From positions 117,087 to 165,337 of the forward strand of contig PLCJ01000003.1 in assembly GCA_003135635.1 (NCBI GenBank): a DNA stretch of 48,251 nucleotides. Direction: 5' to 3'. The notes beneath the pieces were generated by a model that was not told where the DNA came from, ran no database searches, and saw only the letters and a list, made by a program, of their open reading frames with translations. Positions 33,000-41,460 of the stretch are shown piece by piece. Every line of letters starts with the position of its first letter. The first letter of the stretch is position 1. The position numbers and the translations under genes were made by a program. The DNA comes from Candidatus Adlerbacteria bacterium (lineage in GTDB: Bacteria > Patescibacteriota > Minisyncoccia > Phycocordibacterales > SBAW01).

Positions 33000-33974
33000 T
33001 CACAGCAGCTTCTCTTCGGCAACTTCCTCCTCAAGGGGCTGCAGCGCATCAAGAATAGGAGCGATGTTGCCTGAGAAAATAGAAGGAAGATTATGCCACG
33101 ATTCTTTGAGGCGGTGATCGGTTACCCGATCTTGCAGCGTATTATAGGTGCGGATTTTTTCCGAGCGATCAGCGGTTCCAATTTGTTCTTTGCGGGTAGC
33201 TGCATGTTTTCTCGCTTCCTCTTCTTCTTGGAGTGCTTCGATCTTTGCCAGAAGGACACTCATTGCGCGCTCACGATTGGCCAGTTGACTGCGTTCGCTT
33301 TGCGCGCGCGCATCAAGGCCGGTCGGTATATGCACGAGCCGCACCGCAGTTTCTACTTTATTAACATTTTGTCCGCCAGCCCCACCAGAGCGCGAGAACT
33401 CCATACGGATATCTGCAGGATTTATGGTCACTGTGTGCTTTTTGCGAATGGGCAAAATAGCGACCGAGGCGGTTGAGGTATGAATGCGACCATTTTTTTC
33501 TGTTGCGGGTACCCGCTGGATGCGATGAACGCCCGTTTCAAAGCGCAGGCGCCGGTAGACACCGCGGCCTTTTATTTCAAATACTGCTTCTTTATACCCG
33601 CCGAGATCACTCTTGGACTCCGCGAGTGTGTGCACACTCCAGCCTTGCGCTCCCGCGTACGCGCGGTACATAGCGGAGAGTTCCCCGGCAAATAGTGCTG
33701 CCTCTTCTCCCCCAACACCGGCGCGCACTTCAAGCACTACCTCGTTGGGAAACTCTTCTTGCTCCTCTGTATGCGCAAGAATTTTTTCTCCTTCACTAAT
33801 GAGCGCCCGCTTTTGTTCCCTCAGGCGGTTGAGATCCTCCCGGGCTAACTCTCCGAGCTCGCCGCCTGCAAGTTGGAGCACATCGCGCTCTTCCAGAGCA
33901 ATACGTTCAATCTCCTGCGCAAGGTAGGCAGTTTTTGGGTTTCCCTTATAGCGGTGAATGTCCGCTTCGTCCAT
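33000..33974 (-). CDS. prfA: Peptide chain release factor 1
   Basis: Terminates translation at UAA and UAG. 324 residues, shorter than E. coli (360) because the N-terminal domain is reduced. The peptidyl-hydrolase motif GGQ is at 200-202 ([18 protein letters not shown]), and the codon-recognition tripeptide PAT at 156-158 ([14 protein letters not shown]) identifies it as RF1, not RF2. Its ATG directly abuts the rpmE stop (TAGATG). Confidence 0.96.
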   Translation of the reverse strand: MDEADIHRYKGNPKTAYLAQEIERIALEERDVLQLAGGELGELAREDLNRLREQKRALISEGEKILAHTEEQEEFPNEVVLEVRAGVGGEEAALFAGELSAMYRAYAGAQGWSVHTLAESKSDLGGYKEAVFEIKGRGVYRRLRFETGVHRIQRVPATEKNGRIHTSTASVAILPIRKKHTVTINPADIRMEFSRSGGAGGQNVNKVETAVRLVHIPTGLDARAQSERSQLANRERAMSVLLAKIEALQEEEEARKHAATRKEQIGTADRSEKIRTYNTLQDRVTDHRLKESWHNLPSIFSGNIAPILDALQPLEEEVAEEKLL

Positions 33975-34193
33975 CTATTTTGATTGCTTCTTTGCGGCGG
34001 CTCGACGCGTCTTAAACTTCTCTACCCGACCTGCGGTATCAAGAATTTTTTCGTTGCCAGTGTAAAACGGATGACAGGCACTGCAAATTTCAACTGCGAT
34101 TTCTTTGGCGGTTGAGCCTACACTAAAGGAGTTCCCGCAGCGGCACTTCACGGTAACCTTGGGGAAATACGTGGGATGAATATCTGCTTTCAT
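33975..34193 (-). CDS. rpmE: 50S ribosomal protein L31, zinc-binding type
   Basis: Large-subunit protein bridging the subunits. 72 residues: [20 protein letters not shown] is the typical start, and C17, C19, C37 and C40 form the zinc site of the C+ form. Basic tail [12 protein letters not shown]. Followed without a gap by prfA, an arrangement seen in many bacteria. Confidence 0.95.
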   Translation of the reverse strand: MKADIHPTYFPKVTVKCRCGNSFSVGSTAKEIAVEICSACHPFYTGNEKILDTAGRVEKFKTRRAAAKKQSK

Positions 34194-34199
34194 TGCTGC

Positions 34200-34228
34200 A
34201 GGGTATCACTCTTTTTATATTTTTGCAA
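34200..34228 (-). promoter_or_regulatory. Candidate rpmE-prfA promoter
   Basis: Minus-strand TTGCAA (34223-34228), 17-base spacer, TACCCT (34200-34205), then six bases to the rpmE ATG. Same spacing as the rpmF candidate; the -10 is poor by itself. Confidence 0.4.
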
Positions 34229-34234
34229 AAACAT

Positions 34235-35596
34235 TTATGAGCCATTTATGACATTGATTTCCTGTTGGTACTTACTGGCAAGCTGTGCAACCGAATTGCC
34301 ATAAAATGCGAGGCTCCGGTTGCCCGCATTACCACAGCCGGCAAGATAACACATCGCCGCTTCAAATTCCGCTGAGGGAGTTTGTGCTGAAGCTCCGTCG
34401 TCGGTGAGATACAGTGCCGCAGCGATAAAGGCGTCTTTGGGGTTCCAGGGGCTTGAGGGTATATCGCCACTCACCCCCCCCACGCGATCTTGGGAGGAAT
34501 TGTACTGCCACGTAGGACTTACGTAACCGCCATAAAGCGCCCAGGTCGAAGGAATAAATTGTGCGGGACCCATGGCACCCCCCCATCCATACCATTGTCT
34601 TTTGGAAACCGGCAGCGTTTGGGGACTCAGCCCCAGGTTTGCGGTAATGGCAAGAAATATTGGCACGTTTGCAGGACTCATGTCTACGGTGTAGGTACCC
34701 GTTCCAACGTTTGCTCCCAAACCGCTTTCCTCAGCAATGATTCCCAAAAGAAAGGCAGGACGAATGCCGGTTTTTTGAGCGGCGAGAGTAGCGTACTGGA
34801 GCGCCTGACCGAAGGGTATTGCTGCCGAGCCGGTAAGCTCAAAGAGTGCGCTGCGGATTTGTGCAGCGCTTTGCTGATTTTTAGCAATAAGCGCTTCGTA
34901 TGCTTTCTCTTGTCCTTTCGTTTCAGTTAAGATCTGATTCTTTTGATTTTGCTCCTGCTGAATTTGGGCTTCTTGGAGCTGCTGAACCCTAAGCAGCTGT
35001 GTTTCTGTATCTTTTTGCTGCTGTAGCACCGTTTCTTGCTGTTGCGTTGTTTGTTTTGTCCCTTGAATTTGATTAAACGATTGTTGGAGTGCTGCGTTTA
35101 TGGAATCAAAGGTTTCAAGGTCGGAGTAAAATGTTGAAAGATTCTGTGAGGAGAGCACCGTAATCATGAAAGAGGTGGTATCGAGCTGATCCTTCTCGCG
35201 CATGATCGCGCCAAGGGAGGCAAGTTCGCTTTGTAGCTGTACATTGAGGTTGCCGATGGTTTGATTTTTGCTCTGAATACCTCCCGTTAACTCCTCGATC
35301 GCAATGTTGCGGGCTTTGATTGAAAGTTGTGCCTGGGTTATCTGCGCATTTAAAATCGCAATATCGCGCTGCAGGGATACTCCTTGAATTTGCGTTTGGT
35401 TGAGAATTTGCTGCTGCGCTTGTATTTGCGCTTCAAGCTGATTGAGCTGTGCTTGGAGCTGTGCTTGATAGGAACTCACGGAGCTTGAGCCCGAGCCCGA
35501 GGAAGTGGTGGTTTGCGCGCGGGCGAGTCCTGGGACGATACTAAAGCTCTCTATAAGGACTACGCATATAACTGCGCGCATGATAGCGCTACCCAT
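34235..35596 (-). CDS. Secreted coiled-coil protein with lytic-transglycosylase-like domain
   Basis: 453 residues. Signal peptide about 1-27 (cleavage after ARA). About 42-255 is a long Gln-rich coiled coil of the EnvC/PcsB/CwlO type. The C-terminal domain (about 262-445) resembles a soluble lytic transglycosylase: LLGIIAEESGLGANVGTG (putative catalytic E289 or E290), GGAMGPAQFIPSTWALYG, and DAFIAAALYL. It probably cleaves peptidoglycan glycan strands outside the membrane, with the coiled coil as a regulatory or anchoring arm. TATACT lies eight bases before the ATG at 35596; an alternative ATG is five codons on. The protein is not assigned to a named gene. Confidence 0.82.
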   Translation of the reverse strand: MGSAIMRAVICVVLIESFSIVPGLARAQTTTSSGSGSSSVSSYQAQLQAQLNQLEAQIQAQQQILNQTQIQGVSLQRDIAILNAQITQAQLSIKARNIAIEELTGGIQSKNQTIGNLNVQLQSELASLGAIMREKDQLDTTSFMITVLSSQNLSTFYSDLETFDSINAALQQSFNQIQGTKQTTQQQETVLQQQKDTETQLLRVQQLQEAQIQQEQNQKNQILTETKGQEKAYEALIAKNQQSAAQIRSALFELTGSAAIPFGQALQYATLAAQKTGIRPAFLLGIIAEESGLGANVGTGTYTVDMSPANVPIFLAITANLGLSPQTLPVSKRQWYGWGGAMGPAQFIPSTWALYGGYVSPTWQYNSSQDRVGGVSGDIPSSPWNPKDAFIAAALYLTDDGASAQTPSAEFEAAMCYLAGCGNAGNRSLAFYGNSVAQLASKYQQEINVINGS

Positions 35597-35604
35597 ATAC
35601 TACT

Positions 35605-35610
35605 AGTATA
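35605..35610 (-). promoter_or_regulatory. -10 element of the transglycosylase-like gene
   Basis: Minus-strand TATACT eight bases before the ATG at 35596; no Shine-Dalgarno. Confidence 0.5.
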
Positions 35611-35640
35611 GCACTGCGGAAAGCCTTCAGAGAGAAAAGT

Positions 35641-36279
35641 TTATTCTGGTGCTACTGCGCTTTCCGTATCTTCCTTCTTGCCGCGCTCATGCACCTCAAT
35701 TGCTGAGAGATCAATTGGAGGGGCGGGCTCAACTTCTTCTTCTTGGGCAGCCGCAATCATGACTACCACCTCATCTCCATCAATGGCAATCTTAGCGCTT
35801 TGGGGCAACGTGAGATCTTTTATATGAATTTGATCTCCTATATTTTTAAGTATGCTCACGTCAACGGCTATCTCGTGGGGCAGTTCTTTGGGAAGCACTT
35901 CCATTTCAAGTTCACGTATCACTTTTACTAAGACACCTCCCAAATCTTTCACTGCCGGGGAGATACCTTCAAACTGCAGGGGTACCGATACCGTAACGGT
36001 TTGTCCTTTTTCTATAGCATAAAAATCCGCGTGTATGGGCTTACTTGAAACGGGATCTACGGCAACTGCATGAATGAGCACCTCTTTATCCGCGCCGAGT
36101 CCGTGGAGTGTAATCACTTGGGACTCTCCTGCTTCGTGAAAAACTTTTTCAAATTCCTTGTAGGAGAGAGTGATCGGGGTAGCTACTTCTTTGCGTCCAT
36201 ACACCACCGCGGGCAAAACGCCTGCCTTCCTTAGGACACGAGCTTTTGTATGATCGCGTTTTTGTGCGGTTAATTGCAT
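35641..36279 (-). CDS. rplY: 50S ribosomal protein L25 (TL5/CTC type)
   Basis: Binds 5S rRNA. 212 residues, the long two-domain CTC form: N-terminal L25 domain (MQLTAQKRDHTKARVLRKAGVLPAVVYG ...) to about 95 and the C-terminal beta domain (QTVTVSVPLQFEGISPAVKDLGGVL ... LPKELPHEIAVDVS) to about 180, then an acidic tail. Upstream promoter at 36289-36317. Not obviously cotranscribed with the next gene, which has its own -10. Confidence 0.95.
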   Translation of the reverse strand: MQLTAQKRDHTKARVLRKAGVLPAVVYGRKEVATPITLSYKEFEKVFHEAGESQVITLHGLGADKEVLIHAVAVDPVSSKPIHADFYAIEKGQTVTVSVPLQFEGISPAVKDLGGVLVKVIRELEMEVLPKELPHEIAVDVSILKNIGDQIHIKDLTLPQSAKIAIDGDEVVVMIAAAQEEEVEPAPPIDLSAIEVHERGKKEDTESAVAPE

Positions 36280-36288
36280 AGCGCAGAT

Positions 36289-36317
36289 ACTGTAGCGGAT
36301 TTACCCCAAATGTGCAA
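36289..36317 (-). promoter_or_regulatory. rplY promoter
   Basis: Minus-strand TTGCAC (36312-36317), 17-base spacer, TACAGT (36289-36294), nine bases before the ATG. Confidence 0.6.
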
Positions 36318-36325
36318 TCCGGATG

Positions 36326-37189
36326 CTACTGTTTTCCCACAAACAGGCGCATTTTTTGAGCGATATACGATTGCATGGAGTCCTCAACGGGGCCCAAAAT
36401 TTTATAGGGAGCAACCACATCTGGATGTTTAGTTATAGAGTGCTGAAGATCGTCTCGGTACAATATCCGCAAATCGGTATTGATATGAATAATAGTAATC
36501 CCTGCCTGTACCGCAGCAGAGAACTCTTCGTCACTTGACCCCGAGCCACCATGAAGAACCAACGGAATATTTACTGCCTCAGCGAGTACACGAATCCGAT
36601 TTATAGAGAGTTTGGGCTGTCCGCTGGTTATAATGCCGTGGATATTCCCCACTGCCGGCGCCACAAGATCAATACCCGTCTCTTCCACCAAGGCCTTGAG
36701 CTCCTCGGGCCGGGTCATCATCTCTTCGGTAACGGCAGCTCCCTGAGGAATTTTGTCCATGACACTCGATGAACTTCCAATATATCCCAATTCTCCTTCT
36801 ACAAGGATATCTTTTGTTTGCCCGCGGGCACGCGCTACGGATTCTTTGAGGAGCACAACATTTTCTGTAAAGGGCAGTTGTGCGCCGTCTACTACTATCG
36901 AATCAATCCCGCTTGCAATTGCTGATGCTACTTTGGGGAGACTATAGGTATGATCTGCGTTGAGATAGAGAGAAATTCCTTCCTTTATGTAGAGATCGAT
37001 GAGCGCACGGGCATGCGTCAGGGGGAAAAATTCTCGCTCCCCTTCTGAAAGACCCACAATAACCGGGAGATTTGTCTCTTTGGCAGCGCGAGCGAGTGCC
37101 TCAAGCTGGTTTGAATCGGAAATATTAAAATGGCCGAGCGCCTGACCTTCCTTTCGGTATTCCCCAATCACTTGCCGCAATGGACGCAT
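36326..37189 (-). CDS. fba: Class II fructose-bisphosphate aldolase
   Basis: Zinc-dependent aldolase of glycolysis and gluconeogenesis, cleaving fructose 1,6-bisphosphate to two triose phosphates (tagatose-bisphosphate aldolase is a close alternative). 287 residues. NADHTYS gives D79 and zinc ligand H80; EGELGYIG (131-138) carries the conserved acidic residues; further zinc ligands are H184 (GNIHG) and H213 (LHGGSG). DHT replaces the more usual DHG. Divergent from a PfkB kinase with only 22 bases between start codons, and near other sugar-phosphate genes. Confidence 0.92.
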   Translation of the reverse strand: MRPLRQVIGEYRKEGQALGHFNISDSNQLEALARAAKETNLPVIVGLSEGEREFFPLTHARALIDLYIKEGISLYLNADHTYSLPKVASAIASGIDSIVVDGAQLPFTENVVLLKESVARARGQTKDILVEGELGYIGSSSSVMDKIPQGAAVTEEMMTRPEELKALVEETGIDLVAPAVGNIHGIITSGQPKLSINRIRVLAEAVNIPLVLHGGSGSSDEEFSAAVQAGITIIHINTDLRILYRDDLQHSITKHPDVVAPYKILGPVEDSMQSYIAQKMRLFVGKQ

Positions 37190-37195
37190 GCTTTA

Positions 37196-37205
37196 AGTAT
37201 ATACT
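37196..37205. promoter_or_regulatory. Palindromic shared -10 for fba and the PfkB kinase
   Basis: AGTATATACT reads TATACT on both strands. On each strand exactly six bases separate TATACT from the ATG (37189 minus, 37212 plus). Confidence 0.6.
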
Positions 37206-37211
37206 ACAGCT

Positions 37212-38213
37212 ATGGAACCATCGGTTGATGTCATGGCGGTCGGCGATATGGTGGTAGATAATTTTATCCGCCTCAAAGAAGCTTCAGTACATTGTAGAAT
37301 CGATACTGAGGCGTGTGAGATATGCATGCGCTGGGGCGATAAGATACCCTTTGAATTTTCCATGGATGTTCCCGGTGTGGGCAACTCTGCCAATTTTGCA
37401 GTTTCAGTTGCGCGCCTGGGTCTTACGGCGGCGCTTCGCGCCTACGTGGGAGAAGATACACTCGGAGAGGCGTGTATCGATTCTCTTAAAAAAGAAGGGG
37501 TAGGAGTAGCGTTCGTTGAAAAAGTTCTGGACAAACATACCAATCATCACTATGTATTGTGGTTTGGCAGCGAACGCACCATTCTTATTAAGCACGAGGT
37601 ATTCGATTACCAAATACCCACGACTCTCCCCACACCTCGCTGGCTCTACCTTTCCTCCTTGGGAGAAAACTCTCTCCCGTACCATGAATTGCTCGCCAAG
37701 CTCCTCGCGGGGTGGCCCGGTACCAAGCTTGCCTTTCAGCCTGGCACTTTTCAAATACAAGCCGGGGTAGAGAAACTTCAGGAGATATATAAGCGTAGTG
37801 ATATCTTTTTTTGCAACAAAGAGGAAGCAGAACACATTACCCGCGCGGGGCCGACTGAGGATATAAAAAAATTGCTGGTGAGTATCAAACAACTGGGACC
37901 AAAGATTGTGGTCATTACCAACGATCGCAAGGGTGCCTATGCGCTTGATGATGAGAATCATTTTTACTACATCCCGATGTATCCTGACCCCCGGCCCCCC
38001 TATGAGCGCACGGGTGCGGGTGATGCATTTGCGTCAAGTGTGGTTGCTGCGTTGGCGCTTGGAAAACCTCTCCCGGAAGCGCTGTTGTGGGGACCCATTA
38101 ATGCGATGGCGGTGGTGCAAGATATTGGTGCACAAAAAGGACTCCTCACCCGCGAGCAACTTCAGGCATATATGGATAAGGCGCCCAAAGAATATGCCCT
38201 GCAAGATCTCTAG
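37212..38213 (+). CDS. PfkB-family carbohydrate kinase
   Basis: Ribokinase-fold sugar or nucleoside kinase, 333 residues. The C-terminal PfkB signature RTGAGDAFASS is at 266-276, with D271 the predicted catalytic base; GVGNSANFAVSVARLG at 55-70 is the N-terminal substrate/glycine motif; CNKEEAEHITR lies mid-protein. Substrate uncertain: fructose 6-phosphate, fructose 1-phosphate, ribose and adenosine kinases all share these motifs. Its divergent pairing with the aldolase makes a sugar-phosphate role attractive (inference). An extra segment with Cys at 28-40 (CRIDTEACEICMRW) is unusual. gmk follows by 14 bases. Confidence 0.85.
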   Translation: MEPSVDVMAVGDMVVDNFIRLKEASVHCRIDTEACEICMRWGDKIPFEFSMDVPGVGNSANFAVSVARLGLTAALRAYVGEDTLGEACIDSLKKEGVGVAFVEKVLDKHTNHHYVLWFGSERTILIKHEVFDYQIPTTLPTPRWLYLSSLGENSLPYHELLAKLLAGWPGTKLAFQPGTFQIQAGVEKLQEIYKRSDIFFCNKEEAEHITRAGPTEDIKKLLVSIKQLGPKIVVITNDRKGAYALDDENHFYYIPMYPDPRPPYERTGAGDAFASSVVAALALGKPLPEALLWGPINAMAVVQDIGAQKGLLTREQLQAYMDKAPKEYALQDL

Positions 38214-38227
38214 TAATTATCTGTATC

Positions 38228-38788
38228 ATGATACTGAGCCTTACCGGACCGTCGGGCGTTGGGAAGACAACTCTTTTGCATAATCTTTTGCGCACTCTTC
38301 CTAATGCACATCCTCTTGAAAGTATTACAACCAGAGCGCCGAGGTCCTCAGATGAGCCCGGTGAATATCGCTATGTAGAAAGGGGGCAGTTTGAAGCAAT
38401 GGAGTCTGAAGGAGTGTTTCTGTGGACTGCACACTCAGACACGAATCGTTACGGTACGCGGAAAGTGATTGTTGATAGTGCGCTTGGTAGTGGAATGTAT
38501 ATTCCTATTCTCGTTATGCAAGTGATTTCAATACTGTATTCCTATGCAGACAGGGTACATAAGAAAAATGAGCTGCGTCTTATATATATCCATATGAATG
38601 ATGAGGAGGAGTTGCGCAAGAGACTTCAGGAGCGTGGTGACTCCGCGCAGAGTATTGAGCGGCGTATTAAGGAATGCCGTTCTTGGCACACAGATGCGAA
38701 GGCTTCTGGCGTCCCCTTTCTTTTTCTTGAGGGCAGTTTGAGTCGTGAGAAACTTCTGGAGCAGAGTGTGGCGTATATGCAAAATTAA
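38228..38788 (+). CDS. gmk: Guanylate kinase-like protein
   Basis: P-loop kinase that phosphorylates GMP to GDP. 186 residues. Walker A GPSGVGKTT at 7-15; the GMP-binding region SITTRAPRSSDEPGEYRYVERGQFEAM corresponds to the family's TTRxxRxxE...Y motif; HSDTNRYGTRK matches the usual G-x-x-YGT. The lid/LID Arg region is ERRIKECRSW. Slightly shorter than E. coli Gmk (207). Cotranscribed with the PfkB kinase, convergent with the small membrane protein gene. Confidence 0.85.
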   Translation: MILSLTGPSGVGKTTLLHNLLRTLPNAHPLESITTRAPRSSDEPGEYRYVERGQFEAMESEGVFLWTAHSDTNRYGTRKVIVDSALGSGMYIPILVMQVISILYSYADRVHKKNELRLIYIHMNDEEELRKRLQERGDSAQSIERRIKECRSWHTDAKASGVPFLFLEGSLSREKLLEQSVAYMQN

Positions 38789-38793
38789 AACGC

Positions 38794-38970
38794 TCACTTT
38801 TGGGCTTGGACCTCAGCTGCAATGGCATTTGCCAGAGGATTCTCTCCGTATGCAACATGCCATACAAGAAATAGTGCACCCAGCGCACAAGAGCCGACAA
38901 ATAGGAGCGCAATAACAGAATTAACCCGCGACTGCCATATGCTTATATCAATTGCATCAGGAGATTGCAT
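38794..38970 (-). CDS. Small single-helix membrane protein
   Basis: 58 residues from ATG 38970 (MQSPDAIDISIWQSRVNSV); one membrane helix about 20-40 (IALLFVGSCALGALFLVW), then a short tail. No family recognised. It follows the transketolase C-terminal subunit by 10 bases, so it is likely translated from the same mRNA. A longer upstream-start reading would overlap the transketolase gene and is not used. Confidence 0.55.
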   Translation of the reverse strand: MQSPDAIDISIWQSRVNSVIALLFVGSCALGALFLVWHVAYGENPLANAIAAEVQAQK

Positions 38971-38980
38971 ACCTACTATA

Positions 38981-39967
38981 TTATATACGACGCTTTTTGA
39001 CTGCCCGGATGGCAGAGACAATGTGCGAGATCCCCATCCCATAGTGCTCAAGCAATTCCTTGGGGGTGCCTGACTGGCCAAACTGATCATGCACGCCGAT
39101 ATATTCTATCGGTAAAGGAGCCGCTCCTCCAAGAAGCTCTGCAATGGCGCTTCCAAGGCCCCCGGCGATCTGATGCTCTTCAACGGTTACGACTGCCCCT
39201 GCCATTTTTGCGTAGTTAATGATGGTACCCTGATCCAGCGGCTTTATCGTATGCACATTTATCACTACCACGGGAATTTCTCCTTCCAATTGTTTTGCGG
39301 CACACAGTGCATTGTACAGAAGCGGCCCCGTAGCGAAAATTGCAACCATGGGTGCGTTAGATTCCCAAAAAACTATCGCCTTACCAATCGTAAAGGGAGT
39401 CCCTGGGCTGGTCATGAGGGGCATTTTCTCCCGTCCAAAACGTAAGTACACGGGGCCAGGGGTCTGCGCAGAGGCAATCGTTGCTTTTCGTGCTTCCTCT
39501 GCATCGCACGGCGAGATGACTATCATGCGTGGCAGTATTCGCATGAGTGCTATATCTTCAAGCGCTTGATGGGTGGCGCCGTCTGGTCCTACTGAGACCC
39601 CCGCATGCATGCCGGCGATCTTGACTGGTACATTATTGATGGCAATAGTGGTTCGAATCTGCTCATTATTTCTGCCGGGGGAGAATGTTGCGTAGGAAGC
39701 GATAAAAGGAATTTTTCCATAGTTGGCAAGACCACTTGCGACCGTTGCTAAATTTTGTTCGGCAACCCCTGCCTCGATATATCGCTCGGGAAACTTCTCC
39801 TTAAACGGAAGTGTGCGTGTTGATTCAGCTAAATCTGCGCACACGACAACCACCCGAGGGTCATCATGACCGAGTTGAAGAAGCGCGTTGCCAAATCCGT
39901 CGCGTGTCGCAACTTCTTCGTGTAGATTAAAAAGATCCTCTCGCAGATGCGCACTGACTTCAAGCAT
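38981..39967 (-). CDS. Transketolase C-terminal subunit
   Basis: Pyrimidine-binding and C-terminal half of a split transketolase, which moves two-carbon units between pentose, triose, tetrose and hexose phosphates using thiamine diphosphate. 328 residues: Pyr domain (VVVCADLAESTRT, FIEAGVAEQN-like EAGVAEQNLATVASGLA with the ThDP Glu, and ATHQALEDIALMR) and the C-terminal domain (VVTVEEHQIAGGLGSAIAELLGG). Partner N-terminal subunit at 40049-40903. Both have their own -10-like elements; 81 bases lie between them. DXS-like or PDH E1-like families are less likely given the partner. Confidence 0.92.
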   Translation of the reverse strand: MLEVSAHLREDLFNLHEEVATRDGFGNALLQLGHDDPRVVVVCADLAESTRTLPFKEKFPERYIEAGVAEQNLATVASGLANYGKIPFIASYATFSPGRNNEQIRTTIAINNVPVKIAGMHAGVSVGPDGATHQALEDIALMRILPRMIVISPCDAEEARKATIASAQTPGPVYLRFGREKMPLMTSPGTPFTIGKAIVFWESNAPMVAIFATGPLLYNALCAAKQLEGEIPVVVINVHTIKPLDQGTIINYAKMAGAVVTVEEHQIAGGLGSAIAELLGGAAPLPIEYIGVHDQFGQSGTPKELLEHYGMGISHIVSAIRAVKKRRI

Positions 39968-39974
39968 ATAGTCG

Positions 39975-39980
39975 ATAGTA
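39975..39980 (-). promoter_or_regulatory. Candidate -10 of the transketolase C-terminal subunit
   Basis: Minus-strand TACTAT seven bases before the ATG at 39967. Confidence 0.4.
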
Positions 39981-40048
39981 CCACGTGAACTATTTTTATT
40001 GGCAGCTCGATGAGGGTAAGGTCTCTACGTTGTATAGGTATGGAAAAA

Positions 40049-40903
40049 TTATTCATGTTCGCTTGAAATGCGACCCTTGAGTGTCCGCAGCTCATGCAAA
40101 AAGCGCTGTGCTTGCTCTTTAGTAGGAGGTTTTCCATGCCAAGTGTAATCAAACTCAATTTCCTTGATACCTTTACCGGGAATCGTATGCGCAATAATCA
40201 CCGTTGGTTTTTCATAAATCGCTTTTGCTTCTTCAATACTATCGATAAAAGCGCGGATGTTATGACCATCCACCTCAAGTACATGCCAGTTAAATGCTTC
40301 ATATTTAGCTGCAATATTCTCAAGCGGCATGACGTCCTCGGTCATACCGTTTATTTGTATATTGTTGCGGTCAATAATCGCGATGAGGTTGGAGAGTTTG
40401 TTGTTGCCCGCAAACATCGCCGATTCCCAGGTATTGCCCGCATCTTGCTCGCCATCGCTCATCACGCAGTACACGCGAAATTTTTTATTATCGAGCCGTG
40501 CGCCGAGCGCATACCCTGCTGCCTGGCCAAGCCCACTGCCGAGTGGCCCCGAGGTCGCCTCAAGGCCGGGAAGCCGCATACGCTCTGGATGACCTTGCAA
40601 ACGGGAGCCAAACTTCCGCAGCGTGAGACATTCCTCAAGTGGAAAATATCCCGCGTGGGCCATCGCGGCGTAGCGCACCGGAACAATGTGGCCATTTGAA
40701 AGAAAAAGACGATCACGCTCAGCCCACTCGGGGTGCTCGGGATCATGACTCAGGACATGAAAATAAAATGCGGCGAAAATATCCGCCATGCCCATGGGCC
40801 CTGCCGTGTGCCCAGACCCAGCTGCCACAAGCATGGTAATGATGGTCTCGCGAATCGCTTCTGCCTTGAGTTCGATGCGGCGTATGTCGGCGCCCAGCAA
40901 CAT
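40049..40903 (-). CDS. Transketolase N-terminal subunit
   Basis: PP (diphosphate-binding) half of the split transketolase. 284 residues. GSGHTAGPMGMADI is the N-terminal signature, SNGHIVPVRYAAMAHAGYFP follows, and the ThDP/Mg motif is SDGEQDAGNTWES (DGE 150-152) with its distal partner IIDRNNIQ. Ends in TWHGKPPTKEQA, typical of split transketolases. The split form is common in archaea and many bacteria. The -10-like TAGCAT is six bases upstream; the pilin gene diverges from it. Confidence 0.93.
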   Translation of the reverse strand: MLLGADIRRIELKAEAIRETIITMLVAAGSGHTAGPMGMADIFAAFYFHVLSHDPEHPEWAERDRLFLSNGHIVPVRYAAMAHAGYFPLEECLTLRKFGSRLQGHPERMRLPGLEATSGPLGSGLGQAAGYALGARLDNKKFRVYCVMSDGEQDAGNTWESAMFAGNNKLSNLIAIIDRNNIQINGMTEDVMPLENIAAKYEAFNWHVLEVDGHNIRAFIDSIEEAKAIYEKPTVIIAHTIPGKGIKEIEFDYTWHGKPPTKEQAQRFLHELRTLKGRISSEHE

Positions 40904-40909
40904 GTCTCC

Positions 40910-40915
40910 ATGCTA
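40910..40915 (-). promoter_or_regulatory. Candidate -10 of the transketolase N-terminal subunit
   Basis: Minus-strand TAGCAT six bases before the ATG at 40903. The intervening GGAGAC is too close to the ATG for a normal Shine-Dalgarno. Confidence 0.45.
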
Positions 40916-40963
40916 GCACAAGACTACCAATTAGATTGTTGAACTATATAACTTCCTAAGAGT

Positions 40964-40969
40964 TATACT
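40964..40969 (+). promoter_or_regulatory. Pilin gene -10 element, leaderless geometry
   Basis: TATACT six bases before the ATG at 40976; a possible TTGAAC -35 lies 19 bases upstream. Confidence 0.55.
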
Positions 40970-40975
40970 GAAAGT

Positions 40976-41452
40976 ATGAAAAAGCGCGGCTTTACCCTTA
41001 TAGAACTTTTAGTAGTAATCGCTATCATTGGAATCTTGGCCTCAATTATACTGGTATCCTTAAATGGAGCTCGTGCCAAAGCTCGTGATGCTGCGCGACT
41101 GGAATCGCTACATCAAATGGCACTCCTCATTGATGAGGCAGACAGTGGAGTGGAGACCCCTCTTCAGGGATGCACCGGTGGATATGTTGATGCAAGCAGC
41201 TGTACCGGGCCTGCTCCAGTCAACTTTGCATCCTATAAAGATCCAAGCAATTCAGTCACCCCTTGTACAAGCGCCTCAACCGGCGTGTGCCAGTATTCAA
41301 TATCCAACAGATTGGTGGTAGGTGGAGCGGGAGCTACTACGGAGCACTATCAGATTTGTTCATGGCTTGAGGTTGGCACTCCCTCGCTACCCGCTGGATT
41401 AGTGCGCGTTACCACGGCCAGTAGTGAAGCGGTTCAACCGACTTGTCCTTAA
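40976..41452 (+). CDS. Type IV prepilin-like protein
   Basis: 158 residues. Prepilin signal MKKRG|FTLIELLVVIAIIGILAS: cleavage after G5, methylatable F6, and the Glu at mature position 5. The hydrophobic helix continues into SLNGARAKARDAARLES, a pattern frequent in Parcubacteria pilins. The C-terminal globular part has six Cys, suggesting disulfides. A single-gene unit convergent with the epimerase; no pilus assembly genes are in the window. Confidence 0.92.
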   Translation: MKKRGFTLIELLVVIAIIGILASIILVSLNGARAKARDAARLESLHQMALLIDEADSGVETPLQGCTGGYVDASSCTGPAPVNFASYKDPSNSVTPCTSASTGVCQYSISNRLVVGGAGATTEHYQICSWLEVGTPSLPAGLVRVTTASSEAVQPTCP

Positions 41453-41460
41453 AAAGGTTT

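Noticed and set aside
34235-34930. Open frames on both strands within the transglycosylase-like gene
   Set aside because: They overlap the catalytic domain of a gene with signal peptide, coiled coil and SLT-like motifs, so they are frame shadows.
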